Positions 25,523 to 34,127 of a stretch of DNA of 64,000 bases are shown here, piece after piece. The notes under the pieces are model-generated. The model did no database searches. It saw nothing but the letters and a program-made list of their open reading frames with translations, and was not told the origin of the DNA. The position numbers were made by a program, and so were the translations under genes. This DNA is from UBA7803 sp036381275 (lineage in GTDB: Bacteria > Pseudomonadota > Gammaproteobacteria > Pseudomonadales > Azotimanducaceae): contig DASVDC010000160.1 in the NCBI GenBank assembly GCA_036381275.1, positions 1-64,000 of the forward strand, read 5' to 3'. Every line of letters begins with the position of its first letter. Within the stretch, counting starts at the first letter, position 1.

Positions 25523-26889
25523 CGCGGCGGCTCCAGGTGCTCGAGCGTGGCCGCGAGCTCGTCTTCCGGCTCGGCGCCGCGCATGTCGAGCCAGAGGCTG
25601 CCGTCCGCGAGACGGCCGACGATCGGCACGGGGAGCCGGCGCAGCGCCGCGCCGAGCGCGATCACGTGCCCGTGCCGGGCGTGGCCGACGCGCACCGCGA
25701 CGCTCGGCAACGTGTGCTCCGGCAGCGCACCCGAGCCGATCTGGCTGCGGCAGGGCGCCGGTTCCACCCGGAAATCCGGGAGCCGCGCGCGCAGCCGCCC
25801 CGCGATGCGCTCGGCCCGTTCCTGCAGCGCCTCGACGGGCAGCGTCAGCGTGCGCAGGAGCGGCAGCCGCATCGGCAGCGTGTCGGGTTCCTCGTACAGC
25901 GCCAGCGTGCGGTCGAGCAGCGCCAGCGTCACCTTGTCGGGGCGCAGCGCCCGCTTCAGCGGGTTCGCATTCAGCGCGTCGATCAGATCACGCCGACCGA
26001 CGATGAGTCCCGCCTGGACGCCGCCCAGCAGCTTGTCGCCGCTGAACGTCACCAGATCGGCGCCGTGGCGGAGCACTTCCGAAGGCGTCGGCTCGTGCGG
26101 CAGGCCCCAGCGGGCGAGGTCCACCAGCGTGCCGCTGCCGAGATCCACGCACAGCGGGACGCCCGCATCGCGGGCGATGCCGGCGAGCTCGCGCGTGCCG
26201 ACCGCGCGGGTGAAGCCGCTGATGTGGAAATTGCTCGGGTGCACCTTGAGCAGCAGGGCCGGGCGCTCGGTGAGTGCGCGGCGGAAATCGGCCGGATGGG
26301 TCCGATTGGTGGTGCCGACTTCCAAGAGCCGGCAGCCGGCCCGCTCCATGATCTCCGGGAGGCGGAAGCTGCCGCCGATCTCGATCAGCTCGCCGCGCGA
26401 GACCGGCACCGGCCGGCCGTGCGCCAGCGTGTTCAGCACGAGCAGCAGCGCGGCCGCGTTGTTGTTCACCACCGTCGCGGCTTCGGCACCGGTGAGCACG
26501 ACGAGGCGGCGCACGACGGGTGCATCGCGCACACCGCGTACTCCGCTCGTCAGATCGAACTCGAGGTTCATCGGGCGGGTCGCCAGATCGCGCACCGCAT
26601 CGAAGAGCTCCGGTGCCGGCAGCGCGCGCCCGAGATTCGTGTGCAGCACGGTGCCCGTCAGATTGAAGACCGGCCGGTAGCCGACCGGCTCGAGCCGCTC
26701 GGCTACCGCACCGGCCCAGGCGCCGGGGTCGCCGCTCCACGGCGGGGCGCAGCCGCGCGCGCGCCATTCGCTCTGCAGGTCGCGCAATGCCTGCTTGACC
26801 GATTCCCGGCCGCAGGCGGCCACGAGCGCCGCGAACGCGTCATGGCCGAGCAACGCATCGATACCGGGGAGCCGGCGCGGATCCGCCAT
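25519..26889 (-). CDS. selA: L-seryl-tRNA(Sec) selenium transferase
   Basis: 456 residues. This PLP enzyme converts seryl- to selenocysteyl-tRNA(Sec) with selenophosphate. The N-terminal tRNA-binding helices precede NLTGTVLHTNLGRALP, GAEAATVVNNNAAALLL, VDLGSGTLVD and the PLP-lysine motif VTFSGDKLLGGVQAG. The length is normal. ATG 26889 opens MADPRRLPGIDALL; upstream codons are not conserved-looking. First gene of the selA-selB-tRNA-Sec unit; divergent from the HTH-REC/rpoS unit. Confidence 0.97.
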   Translation of the reverse strand: MADPRRLPGIDALLGHDAFAALVAACGRESVKQALRDLQSEWRARGCAPPWSGDPGAWAGAVAERLEPVGYRPVFNLTGTVLHTNLGRALPAPELFDAVRDLATRPMNLEFDLTSGVRGVRDAPVVRRLVVLTGAEAATVVNNNAAALLLVLNTLAHGRPVPVSRGELIEIGGSFRLPEIMERAGCRLLEVGTTNRTHPADFRRALTERPALLLKVHPSNFHISGFTRAVGTRELAGIARDAGVPLCVDLGSGTLVDLARWGLPHEPTPSEVLRHGADLVTFSGDKLLGGVQAGLIVGRRDLIDALNANPLKRALRPDKVTLALLDRTLALYEEPDTLPMRLPLLRTLTLPVEALQERAERIAGRLRARLPDFRVEPAPCRSQIGSGALPEHTLPSVAVRVGHARHGHVIALGAALRRLPVPIVGRLADGSLWLDMRGAEPEDELAATLEHLEPPR

Positions 26890-27235
26890 CGCAGAAGCCG
26901 TGTCGTTCGAAGAAGCGAACCATACCGGGGTAGGGGCCGGCAACGGAAGGCGCGGCTGGCACGGTGCTCGCTCGGGTGATTCGAGGGCGCTGGAGCCCCG
27001 CGGGGCGGGGGGCGCCGGAGAACCGGTAAGAATTACATCGACGGTCGTTAGAACAAATCCGTATTAGCGCAAATCGATTGAAACGATTAGCATCCCTTCC
27101 CACGAAACCGATGCAACCGATTGAACCGATAGAATCGATTGCACGGTGGCCTCCCCAAGGGGCCCGTCCCGACCAGGACACCGGGACGAAAGACCAGGGA
27201 CAGGCCAGCAGAGAGCACAGAAGAAGGCTGAACAC
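26890..27235. other. Divergent intergenic region between selA and the HTH-REC gene
   Basis: About 346 bp. The centre (about 27025-27145) is clearly more AT-rich than its surroundings and carries the 9-bp repeats listed separately. It should hold promoters for both directions. The only -10-like sequence I see is TATTAG at 27062-27067, without a matching -35. Confidence 0.6.
27072..27141. repeat. Six 9-bp direct-repeat units (iteron-like)
   Basis: Consecutive units AATCGATTG and AAACGATTA at 27072-27089, a 16-bp gap, then AACCGATGC, AACCGATTG, AACCGATAG and AATCGATTG at 27106-27141 without spacers. The core ACCGAT/ATCGAT stays in register. The array is 95 bp before the HTH-REC start, in the selA divergent region. 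The 9-bp rather than 10.5-bp period means successive sites rotate around the helix. Confidence 0.75.
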
Positions 27236-27817
27236 GTGACCGAGAAGGGTTTCCTCACACCGAACGAAGTAGCGAGCCTGCTGATGGTCTCGCCGATCAC
27301 CGTTCGGCAGTGGGCCCAGAAAGGTCTGCTGGAAGCACAGACGACGGCCGGCGGCCACCGGCGCTTCTCCCGAGAAGTGATCGAGGCCTTCGCCCGTCAG
27401 CGGGGGATTCAGCTTCCGGGGGTTCAGCAACGCCTGCTCATCGTAGACGACAACCGGGAGCTCAACGCCTATCTGGCGGCGCTGTTCAGTGCCCACGTGC
27501 CGGACCTCGAGATCTCGTCGGCCTACGACGGGTTCGACGCCGGCCGCCAGGTTCAGGCGCGCAAGCCCACGGTGGTCCTGCTGGACATCATGATGCCTGG
27601 GATCGACGGCATCGAGGTCTGCCGCAGCCTTAAGGAAGACCCCGAGACCGCCGGCATCCGGGTGGTGGCCATGACCGGCTACTACACCCCGGAGCTGGAG
27701 AAGAAGATCCTGGCCGCCGGCGCGGCGGTCCTGCTCAAGAAGCCGTTCTCGAGCGAAGAAGTGCTGCGCGAGTGCGGCTTCAGCGAGGCATCCGAGGCAA
27801 TCACACAACAAGGGTGA
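27236..27817 (+). CDS. HTH (MerR/excisionase-type) and receiver-domain regulator
   Basis: 193 residues from GTG 27236. Residues 6-58 are a winged-helix HTH (LTPNEVASLLMVSPITVRQW, then TTAGGHRRF), the BldC/MerR/excisionase type. Residues 66-180 are a complete receiver domain: acidic pair D71-D72, phospho-acceptor D117 in LLDIMMPG, T147 and K169 of LLKKPF. An N-terminal HTH before a receiver is the reverse of the usual order. It ends 5 bp before the rpoS start codon, where gammaproteobacteria usually carry nlpD. No sensor kinase is in the window. It probably controls rpoS and perhaps its own promoter through the nearby repeats (inference). Confidence 0.88.
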   Translation: MTEKGFLTPNEVASLLMVSPITVRQWAQKGLLEAQTTAGGHRRFSREVIEAFARQRGIQLPGVQQRLLIVDDNRELNAYLAALFSAHVPDLEISSAYDGFDAGRQVQARKPTVVLLDIMMPGIDGIEVCRSLKEDPETAGIRVVAMTGYYTPELEKKILAAGAAVLLKKPFSSEEVLRECGFSEASEAITQQG

Positions 27818-27822
27818 AAGGG

Positions 27823-28800
27823 ATGACCATGTACACCGAAGGGCAAATGCAGGAGGCCGAAGAGCTGGAGATCTGGTTCCAGCCCGAGGAACTGCAGGAC
27901 GACGGGGACGGGGACATTGAGGACGAGGTACCTGCGCAGCCGAAACGTGCCGGCCGGTCATCGAGCGGTGATATCGGGGACGCAACCGACATGTATCTGG
28001 CGGAGATCGGCCGCTCGAAACTGCTCACCGCCGAAGAAGAGCGCACCCTCGCCCGACGCGTGCAGAAAGGTGACATGGCCGCCCGCGCCCGAATGATCGA
28101 GAGCAACCTGCGCCTGGTGGTGAAGATCGCGCGCCGCTATCTGAACCGCGGGCTGCCGCTGCTCGACCTGATCGAGGAGGGGAACCTCGGTCTGATCCGG
28201 GCGGTGGAGAAGTTCGATCCGGAAAAGGGCTTCCGCTTCTCCACCTACGCGACCTGGTGGATCCGTCAGGCGGTGGAGCGCGGCCTGATGAATCAGGTGA
28301 AGACGATCCGCCTGCCGATCCACATCGCCAAGGAGCTGAACGTGCTGCTGCGCGCCCAGCGCGAGCTGGGTCAGAAGCTCGACACCGAGCCGACGGCCGA
28401 AGACGTAGCGGCGCTGACGGACAAGCCGGTCGAGCGGGTTCGGGAGCTGCTGCAGCTCGCCGACGACATAAGCTGCACCGAGATCTCGGTGCTGGAACCG
28501 GAACGGGGACAGTGGGACACGTTCGAGGACGTTCGCTCGGACGATCCCTGGGAAATGCTGCAGAGCGAGCAGCTCGCGGCGCACATCGACCGCTGGTTGG
28601 ACCGGCTGTCGGAGAAGGCCCACGACGTGGTGGTACGTCGCTTCGGGCTACGGGGGCACGACGTCTACACCCTGGAAGAGGTAGGACGTCAGATCGGTCT
28701 GACCCGGGAGCGGGTCAGGCAGATCCAGGTGGACGCGCTGAAGGAGCTGCGCGAGATGCTGACCCTGGAAGGGTTCAGCCGGGAGTCGGTGATCGGCTGA
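27823..28800 (+). CDS. rpoS: RNA polymerase sigma factor RpoS
   Basis: 325 residues. Acidic N-terminus, region 1.2 (ATDMYLAEIGRSKLLTAEEE), region 2 (ARMIESNLRLVVKIARRYLN, DLIEEGNLGLIRAVEKFDP, FSTYATWWIRQAVERGLMNQ), region 3 (RLPIHIAKELNVLLRAQREL) and region 4 (RFGLRGHDVYTLEEVGRQIG, then TRERVRQIQ). The LPIHIAKELNV and WLDRLSEKAHDVVVRRFGLRG segments identify RpoS rather than RpoD or RpoH. Adjacent ATGs at 27823 and 27829 are both plausible starts; the second has GGG 6 nt upstream. Confidence 0.93.
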   Translation: MTMYTEGQMQEAEELEIWFQPEELQDDGDGDIEDEVPAQPKRAGRSSSGDIGDATDMYLAEIGRSKLLTAEEERTLARRVQKGDMAARARMIESNLRLVVKIARRYLNRGLPLLDLIEEGNLGLIRAVEKFDPEKGFRFSTYATWWIRQAVERGLMNQVKTIRLPIHIAKELNVLLRAQRELGQKLDTEPTAEDVAALTDKPVERVRELLQLADDISCTEISVLEPERGQWDTFEDVRSDDPWEMLQSEQLAAHIDRWLDRLSEKAHDVVVRRFGLRGHDVYTLEEVGRQIGLTRERVRQIQVDALKELREMLTLEGFSRESVIG

Positions 28801-28875
28801 GCCGATCGGCTGACGGCGGGAGGGAGCCTGCCGCCCGAATCCTGATCCACGTCGAGGGGCGCGTCCCCGTTTTCG

Positions 28876-28914
28876 GTGGGAGCGATCGGCCGATCCTCCC
28901 ACTATTCTTTTTTT
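28876..28914 (+). terminator. Rho-independent terminator after rpoS
   Basis: GTGGGAG and CTCCCAC close a hairpin with inner GATCGG/CCGATC pairing and one bulged C. It is followed by TATTCTTT and a further TTTT, an 11-12-nt U-rich tail. The outer GTGGGAG resembles the start of the REP element that follows at 28920. Confidence 0.85.
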
Positions 28915-28919
28915 CACGC

Positions 28920-28984
28920 TGTGGGAGCGGCCTCCGGCCGCGAACCTTCCGGGAAGGTTCGCGGGGCCGGAGGCCGCTCCCACA
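28920..28984. repeat. REP-like inverted pair between rpoS and gltA
   Basis: A forward copy (TGTGGGAGCGGCC, then CGCGAAC) and a reverse copy separated by about 11 bp form a long imperfect hairpin. The right arm has two extra Gs. It lies between convergent genes and could act as a bidirectional stop or mRNA 3' stabiliser. Confidence 0.85.
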
Positions 28985-28993
28985 GGGCAATTC

Positions 28994-30286
28994 TCAGCGC
29001 TGATCGATCGGCAGGTAGTCGCGCCGCGCGGGGCCGGTGTAGAGCTGCCTCGGCCGGCCGATCTTGTACGTGCCGGAGATCATCTCGTTCCAGTGCGCGA
29101 TCCAGCCGGGCGTGCGGCCGGTCGCGAAGATCACCGTGAACATCGAGGTCGGGATCCCCATCGCCTTCAGGATGATCCCGGAGTAGAAATCCACGTTCGG
29201 ATAGAGCTTCTTCTCGATGAAGTACTCGTCCTCGAGCGCGATCTTCTCGAGCTTCTGGGCGATGCGCAGGATCGGGTCGTCCTCGGTGCCGAGCTCCTCG
29301 AGTACCTCCTTGCAGGTCTGCTGCATCACCTTGGCGCGCGGATCGTAGTTCTTGTAGACCCGGTGGCCGAAGCCCATGATCCGGAACGGATCGTCCTTGT
29401 CCTTGGCGCGCTTGACGTATTTGTCGATGTTCTTCTCGCTGCCGATCTCGGCGAGCATGTTCAGCACGGCCTCGTTCGCGCCGCCGTGCGCCGGTCCCCA
29501 CAGCGCCGCGATCCCGGAGGCGATGCACGCGTAGGGGTTCGCGCCGGTCGAGCCCGCGAGGCGTACCGTGGAGGTCGATGCGTTCTGCTCGTGGTCGGCG
29601 TGCAGCAGGAAGATCCGGTCCATCGCCCGGGCGAGCACCGGATTGACGTCGTAGTTCTCGCACGGCGTGCCGAACATCATGTAGAGGAAGTTGGCCGCGT
29701 AGTCGAGATCGTTGCGCGGGTACATGAACGGCTGGCCGATCGAGTACTTGTAGCTCATCGCCGCCAGCGTCGGCATCTTGGCGATCAGCCGGTGCGCGGT
29801 GATGCGCCGCTGCACCGCGTCGTTGATGTCCATCGAGTCGTGGTAGAAGGCCGAGAGCGCACCGGTGACGCCGCACATGACCGCCATCGGATGGGCGTCG
29901 CGGCGGAAGCCCCGGAACAGGTGCACGAGCTGCTCGTGCACCATCGTGTGGCGCTTGATCGTGTCGACGAACTGGGCCTTCTCGGCCGCATTCGGCAGCT
30001 CACCGTTCAGCAGCAGGTAGCAGAGCTCCAGGTAGTCGGATTTCTCGGCGAGCTGCTCGATCGGATAGCCCCGATGCAGCAGCACCCCGGCGGCACCGTC
30101 GATGTAGGTGATGGCCGACTCGCAGGAGGCGGTGGAAACGAAGCCGGGATCGAACGTGAAATAGCCTTCGTTGGTGAGCGAGCTCACGTCGATCACGTCC
30201 GGCCCGAGCGTTCCGCTCAGGACCGGCAGCTCGATGGTCTTTCCACCAATGGATAGCTGGGCCCTTTTCTGCCCCTGGTCGGCCAT
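28994..30286 (-). CDS. gltA: Citrate synthase (type II, hexameric)
   Basis: 430 residues. It condenses oxaloacetate and acetyl-CoA. The N-terminal beta domain (YFTFDPGFVSTASCESAITY) marks the gram-negative type II enzyme, which in the family is NADH-inhibited. Catalytic stretches: GPAHGGANEAVL (His), MGFGHRVYKNYDPRA (His), and the C-terminal Asp of ANFLYMMFG/VDFYSG regions. ATG 30286 has GGGAGG 5 nt upstream. It is divergent from sdhCDAB, the usual Pseudomonas-like TCA arrangement. Confidence 0.97.
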   Translation of the reverse strand: MADQGQKRAQLSIGGKTIELPVLSGTLGPDVIDVSSLTNEGYFTFDPGFVSTASCESAITYIDGAAGVLLHRGYPIEQLAEKSDYLELCYLLLNGELPNAAEKAQFVDTIKRHTMVHEQLVHLFRGFRRDAHPMAVMCGVTGALSAFYHDSMDINDAVQRRITAHRLIAKMPTLAAMSYKYSIGQPFMYPRNDLDYAANFLYMMFGTPCENYDVNPVLARAMDRIFLLHADHEQNASTSTVRLAGSTGANPYACIASGIAALWGPAHGGANEAVLNMLAEIGSEKNIDKYVKRAKDKDDPFRIMGFGHRVYKNYDPRAKVMQQTCKEVLEELGTEDDPILRIAQKLEKIALEDEYFIEKKLYPNVDFYSGIILKAMGIPTSMFTVIFATGRTPGWIAHWNEMISGTYKIGRPRQLYTGPARRDYLPIDQR

Positions 30287-30774
30287 GCGTCCTCCCGAGA
30301 CTACTGCCTGATAATAGATGTTGTTGTCGCTCTCGGCGGCGTTCCTGCTCCGGCAGGTTGGCCGCCGCGCCGGCGCCGCACGCTGCGGTGGCCGCGCGAT
30401 CCCGCCGGGGCGCTTCGGCACCTCGTCGCTTCTTCCGCAGTATCCGGAAAATTTCCGCAGGTGCGCCGAGCGATGCCGACCAGCGCTCGATGGAGCAAGC
30501 GAGCCTATTAACGGCGGGTATGGTTGTCAATTCGGCGTTCGCCGCCGCGCCTCGGGCGGCATTCGCACCGGCCGGGGAAAGGTGACATTCTTGGCTTTGA
30601 TTCCCGTGCCGACTACAATCGGCGGCCGAGTCATCCAGGCGCCTGGCGTCTCTGGTTTTGCGCGCCCTTGCCGGATGCTTGCGGCCCCGGACGCGGCAGC
30701 CTGCGGAACCCCTTCCGCTGCACCTTTAGACCGGCTGCATCTCAATCGATCGTCGGAACGACCTGAAAGGGACC
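30287..30774. other. Divergent gltA-sdhC intergenic region
   Basis: 488 bp without a gene. It holds the sdh promoter listed separately. On the minus strand a TATTAT (30311-30316) about 30 bp before gltA could be a -10, but no good -35 precedes it. The sdh leader from about 30626 to 30774 shows no riboswitch I recognise. Confidence 0.6.
30591..30619 (+). promoter_or_regulatory. Sigma-70-type promoter for sdhCDAB
   Basis: TTGGCT (30591-30596), 17-bp spacer, TACAAT (30614-30619); four and five of six consensus matches. Transcripts would start near 30626, about 150 nt before sdhC. Confidence 0.55.
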
Positions 30775-31149
30775 ATGAAGACCGAACGCCCCGTGTATTT
30801 GTCGCTCACGCAATTCCGCTGGCCGCTGGCCGCCATCGCTTCCATCACCCATCGCATCACCGGCGTTCTGCTGTTCGCCGGCACGGCCTACCTGATCTGG
30901 CTGCTCACCGTCGCGCTCGACTCGCCGGCCGGTTTCGAGCGGGCGGCGGGCGTGCTCGCGGCGCCGTTCGGCAAGCTGGTGCTGCTGCTGGTGCTGGCGG
31001 CGCTCTCGTACCACCTGTTCGCGGGCATCAAGCACCTGGTGATGGACTTCCACTACTGGGACAGCGTGCGCGCCGGCCGGATCAGCTCCGCCAGCGTGTT
31101 CGCGCTGACCGCGATCGTCGTCATCCTGCTGGGAGCCTGGCTGTGGTAA
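30775..31149 (+). CDS. sdhC: Succinate dehydrogenase cytochrome b556 subunit
   Basis: 124 residues with three membrane helices. RPVYLSLTQFRWPLAAIASI and THRITGVLLFAG carry the conserved Ser/His/Arg of quinone and haem b binding; SYHLFAGIKHLVMDFHYWD holds the axial His region. It anchors complex II to the membrane. AAAGGG lies just before the ATG. The stop overlaps the sdhD start. Confidence 0.95.
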   Translation: MKTERPVYLSLTQFRWPLAAIASITHRITGVLLFAGTAYLIWLLTVALDSPAGFERAAGVLAAPFGKLVLLLVLAALSYHLFAGIKHLVMDFHYWDSVRAGRISSASVFALTAIVVILLGAWLW

Positions 31150-31520
31150 GCAACGTCACCAACGTCACGAGTCTCACCCGCAGCGGGCTGTCGGACTTCC
31201 TGGTTCAGCGGGTCAGCGCGGTGATTCTCGCGCTGTACACGCTGTGCGTGCTCGGCTTCTTTCTCACCAATGCCGAGATCACCCACGCGAGCCTGGTCGA
31301 CTATTTCGCCCACCCCCTCATGAAGCTGTTCAGCATCCTGGCCGTGCTGTCGCTCGCCGCGCACGCCTGGATCGGGATGTGGACGGTCGGCACCGACTAC
31401 ATCCGCCCGCACTACTTCGGCGCCCATGCCACCGGCTGGCGGATCACCTACCAGATCATTTGCCTGGCCCTGATCTTCGCGTTCGTGGTCTGGACGGTGC
31501 CGCTGTTCTGGGGGCTGTAG
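31143..31520 (+). CDS. sdhD: Succinate dehydrogenase membrane anchor subunit
   Basis: 125 residues, three helices. SGLSDFLVQRVSAVILALYT opens the first helix; LSLAAHAWIGMWTVGTDYIR carries the haem-ligand His and quinone-site Asp-Tyr. The start is GTG 31143, overlapping the sdhC stop by 7 bp; no ATG is available in frame near it. Third-helix end LFWGL matches the normal C-terminus. Confidence 0.93.
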   Translation: MVSNVTNVTSLTRSGLSDFLVQRVSAVILALYTLCVLGFFLTNAEITHASLVDYFAHPLMKLFSILAVLSLAAHAWIGMWTVGTDYIRPHYFGAHATGWRITYQIICLALIFAFVVWTVPLFWGL

Positions 31521-31562
31521 GCAGGGTATCGCGCAAGCAAGCTATCAGGATCGGGTTCAGCA

Positions 31563-33335
31563 ATGGCAAGAATCAGGAAGATGGTGTTCGACGGAGTGAT
31601 CGTCGGCGGCGGCGGCGCGGGCATGCGCGCGGCGCTGCAGCTCGCTCGGTCGGGCCTGAAGACCGCGGTGATCAGCAAGGTGTTCCCGACCCGCTCGCAC
31701 ACCGTGAGCGCCCAGGGTGGCATCACCTGCGCGATCGGCAGCGAAGATCCCGACGACGACTGGCGCTGGCACATGTACGACACCGTGAAGGGGTCGGACT
31801 ACATCGGTGATCAGGACGCCATCGAGTACATGTGCAGCGAAGGGCCGCAGGCGGTGTTCGAGCTCGAGCACATGGGACTGCCGTTCTCGCGCACCGAGTC
31901 CGGGCGCATCTATCAGCGCCCGTTCGGCGGCCAGTCGAAGAACTTCGGCAAGGGCGGCCAGGCGGCCCGGACCTGTGCGGCGGCCGACCGGACCGGCCAT
32001 GCGCTGCTGCACACGCTCTACCAGGCGAATCTGCGGGCCCGCACCACGTTCCTGAACGAGTGGTTCGCGGTCGATCTGGTGAAGAACCAGGACGGCGCCG
32101 TGGTGGGCCTCGTGGCCATCGACATCGAATCGGGCGAGACCGTTTACGTGCAGTCGAAGGCGACGGTGCTCGCCACCGGCGGCGCCGGACGGATCTACGC
32201 GGGCACCACCAACGCCCACATGTGCACCGGCGACGGGTTCGGCATGGTGCTGCGCGCGGGCTTTCCGCTGCAGGACATGGAGATGGTGCAGTTCCATCCC
32301 ACCGGTATCTACGGCGCCGGGGTGCTGGTCACCGAGGGCTGCCGGGGCGAGGGCGGCTACCTGATCAACAAGGACGGCGAGCGCTTCATGGAGCGCTACG
32401 CGCCGACCGCGAAGGACCTCGCCGGCCGCGACGTGGTCGCGCGCTCGATGATCATCGAGATCCTGGAAGGCCGCGGCTGCGGGCCCAACGGGGATCATGT
32501 GCTGCTGAAGCTCGATCACCTCGGCGAGGAAGTGCTGAACAGCCGCCTGCCCGGGATCCTCGAGCTGTCGCGCACGTTCGCGCACGTCGATCCGGTGAAG
32601 GAGCCGATCCCGGTGATCCCGACCTGTCACTACATGATGGGCGGCATTCCGACACGGGTGACCGGCGAGGCGCTGATGCAGACGCCGGACGGCGAGGACC
32701 GGGTCATCCCCGGCCTGTACGCGGCGGGCGAGGCGGCGTGCGTGTCGGTGCACGGCGGTAACCGGCTCGGCGGCAACAGCCTGCTCGACCTGGTGGTGTT
32801 CGGCCGCGCCGCGGGGCTGCACATCGAGGAGGTCATGCGCCAGGGCGTCAGCTACCGGGACGCGAGCGAATCCGACATCGAGCAGTCGATGACCCGGCTG
32901 AACCGCTGGAACGAGTCCAAGAGCGGCGAATCGGTGGCGGCGCTGCGCAAGGAGCTGCAGCAGATCATGCAGAACTCGTTCGGCGTGTTCCGCACCGAGG
33001 CCCACATGCGCGAGGGCATCGGCAAGCTCGCCGAGCTGCGCGAGCGCATCGCCCACGCGCACCTCGCCGACAAGAGCCTGGTGTTCAACACCGCGCGGAT
33101 GGAAGCGCTCGAGCTCGACAACCTGCTGGCGACCGCCGAGGCCACGGCGATCTCGGCCGAAGCGCGCAAGGAGAGCCGCGGCGCGCACGCCCGGGAAGAC
33201 TACCGGGAACGGGACGATGCGAACTGGCTCTGCCATTCCATCTTCGACCCGGTGCGCAGAGAGGTGCGCAAGCGTGCGGTAAACTTCGCGCCCAGGATGG
33301 TGGAAGCGTTCCAGCCCGCCGAGCGCAAGTATTGA
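31563..33335 (+). CDS. sdhA: Succinate dehydrogenase flavoprotein subunit
   Basis: 590 residues, the usual length. VIVGGGGAGMRAALQLARSG binds FAD, and TRSHTVSAQGG has the His that carries FAD covalently. QFHPTGI, the active-site Arg region NRLGGNSLLDLVVFGRA and the C-terminal RKESRGAHAREDYRERDD are conserved. It oxidises succinate to fumarate. The start is ATG 31563, 42 bp after sdhD. Confidence 0.97.
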   Translation: MARIRKMVFDGVIVGGGGAGMRAALQLARSGLKTAVISKVFPTRSHTVSAQGGITCAIGSEDPDDDWRWHMYDTVKGSDYIGDQDAIEYMCSEGPQAVFELEHMGLPFSRTESGRIYQRPFGGQSKNFGKGGQAARTCAAADRTGHALLHTLYQANLRARTTFLNEWFAVDLVKNQDGAVVGLVAIDIESGETVYVQSKATVLATGGAGRIYAGTTNAHMCTGDGFGMVLRAGFPLQDMEMVQFHPTGIYGAGVLVTEGCRGEGGYLINKDGERFMERYAPTAKDLAGRDVVARSMIIEILEGRGCGPNGDHVLLKLDHLGEEVLNSRLPGILELSRTFAHVDPVKEPIPVIPTCHYMMGGIPTRVTGEALMQTPDGEDRVIPGLYAAGEAACVSVHGGNRLGGNSLLDLVVFGRAAGLHIEEVMRQGVSYRDASESDIEQSMTRLNRWNESKSGESVAALRKELQQIMQNSFGVFRTEAHMREGIGKLAELRERIAHAHLADKSLVFNTARMEALELDNLLATAEATAISAEARKESRGAHAREDYRERDDANWLCHSIFDPVRREVRKRAVNFAPRMVEAFQPAERKY

Positions 33336-33393
33336 TCCCGCGCGGGGCGCCCCGCGCGGCGCGGATCTGGTTTCGAGTCTTGTCGAGGAGCTC

Positions 33394-34098
33394 ATGCAGG
33401 TAAGCGTTTACCGGTACAACCCGGAGGTGGACGAGGTCCCGCAGATGCGGGAGATGACGGTGGATCTGCCGGAAGGGCGGGATCTGATGGTGCTCGACGT
33501 GCTCGAGCTGCTGAAGGCCCAGGACCCGAGCCTCGCCTATCGACGCTCGTGCCGGGAAGGCGTCTGCGGCTCCGACGGCATCAACATGAACGGCAGGAAC
33601 GGCCTCGCCTGCATGACGCCGGTGTCGCAGGTGGCGAGAAACGGCAAGCTGGTGCTGCGGCCGCTGCCCGGGCTGCCGGTGATTCGCGACCTGATCGTCG
33701 ACATGGGCCAGTTCTACCGGAACTACGAGAAGATCAAGCCGTACCTGATCAACGACGAGCCGCCGCCGGCGCAGGAGCGCCTGCAGTCGCCCGAGGACCG
33801 GGCGAAGCTCGACGGATTGTACGAGTGCATTCTGTGCGCCTGCTGCTCCACCTCGTGCCCGTCGTTCTGGTGGAACCCGGACAAATTCATCGGCCCGGCA
33901 GGGTTGTTGCAGGCCTACCGCTTCCTCGCGGACAGCCGCGACACCGCCACGGCGGAGCGCCTCGCGGAGCTGGACGATCCGTTCAGCGTGTTCCGTTGCC
34001 GGGGGATCATGAACTGCGTGGCCGTCTGTCCGAAGGGCCTGAACCCGACGCGGGCGATCGGCAAGATTCGTACGATGCTCCTGCAGCAGGGCACCTGA
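33394..34098 (+). CDS. sdhB: Succinate dehydrogenase iron-sulfur subunit
   Basis: 234 residues. The three clusters are visible: CREGVCGSD plus LAC for [2Fe-2S], CILCACCSTSCP for [4Fe-4S] and CRGIMNCVAVCPKGLNP for [3Fe-4S]/[4Fe-4S]. It passes electrons from SdhA to quinone at the membrane. GAGGAG lies 3-4 nt before the ATG. It is followed by a degenerate repeat element and then sucA. Confidence 0.97.
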   Translation: MQVSVYRYNPEVDEVPQMREMTVDLPEGRDLMVLDVLELLKAQDPSLAYRRSCREGVCGSDGINMNGRNGLACMTPVSQVARNGKLVLRPLPGLPVIRDLIVDMGQFYRNYEKIKPYLINDEPPPAQERLQSPEDRAKLDGLYECILCACCSTSCPSFWWNPDKFIGPAGLLQAYRFLADSRDTATAERLAELDDPFSVFRCRGIMNCVAVCPKGLNPTRAIGKIRTMLLQQGT

Positions 34099-34127
34099 GC
34101 CGGCGCCGTCACGGGAGCCGGCGCCGC

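Noticed and set aside
30318..31142. Long N-terminal extension of sdhD over sdhC
   Set aside because: SdhD is about 120 residues; the extension is an out-of-frame reading of the gltA-sdh gap and sdhC.
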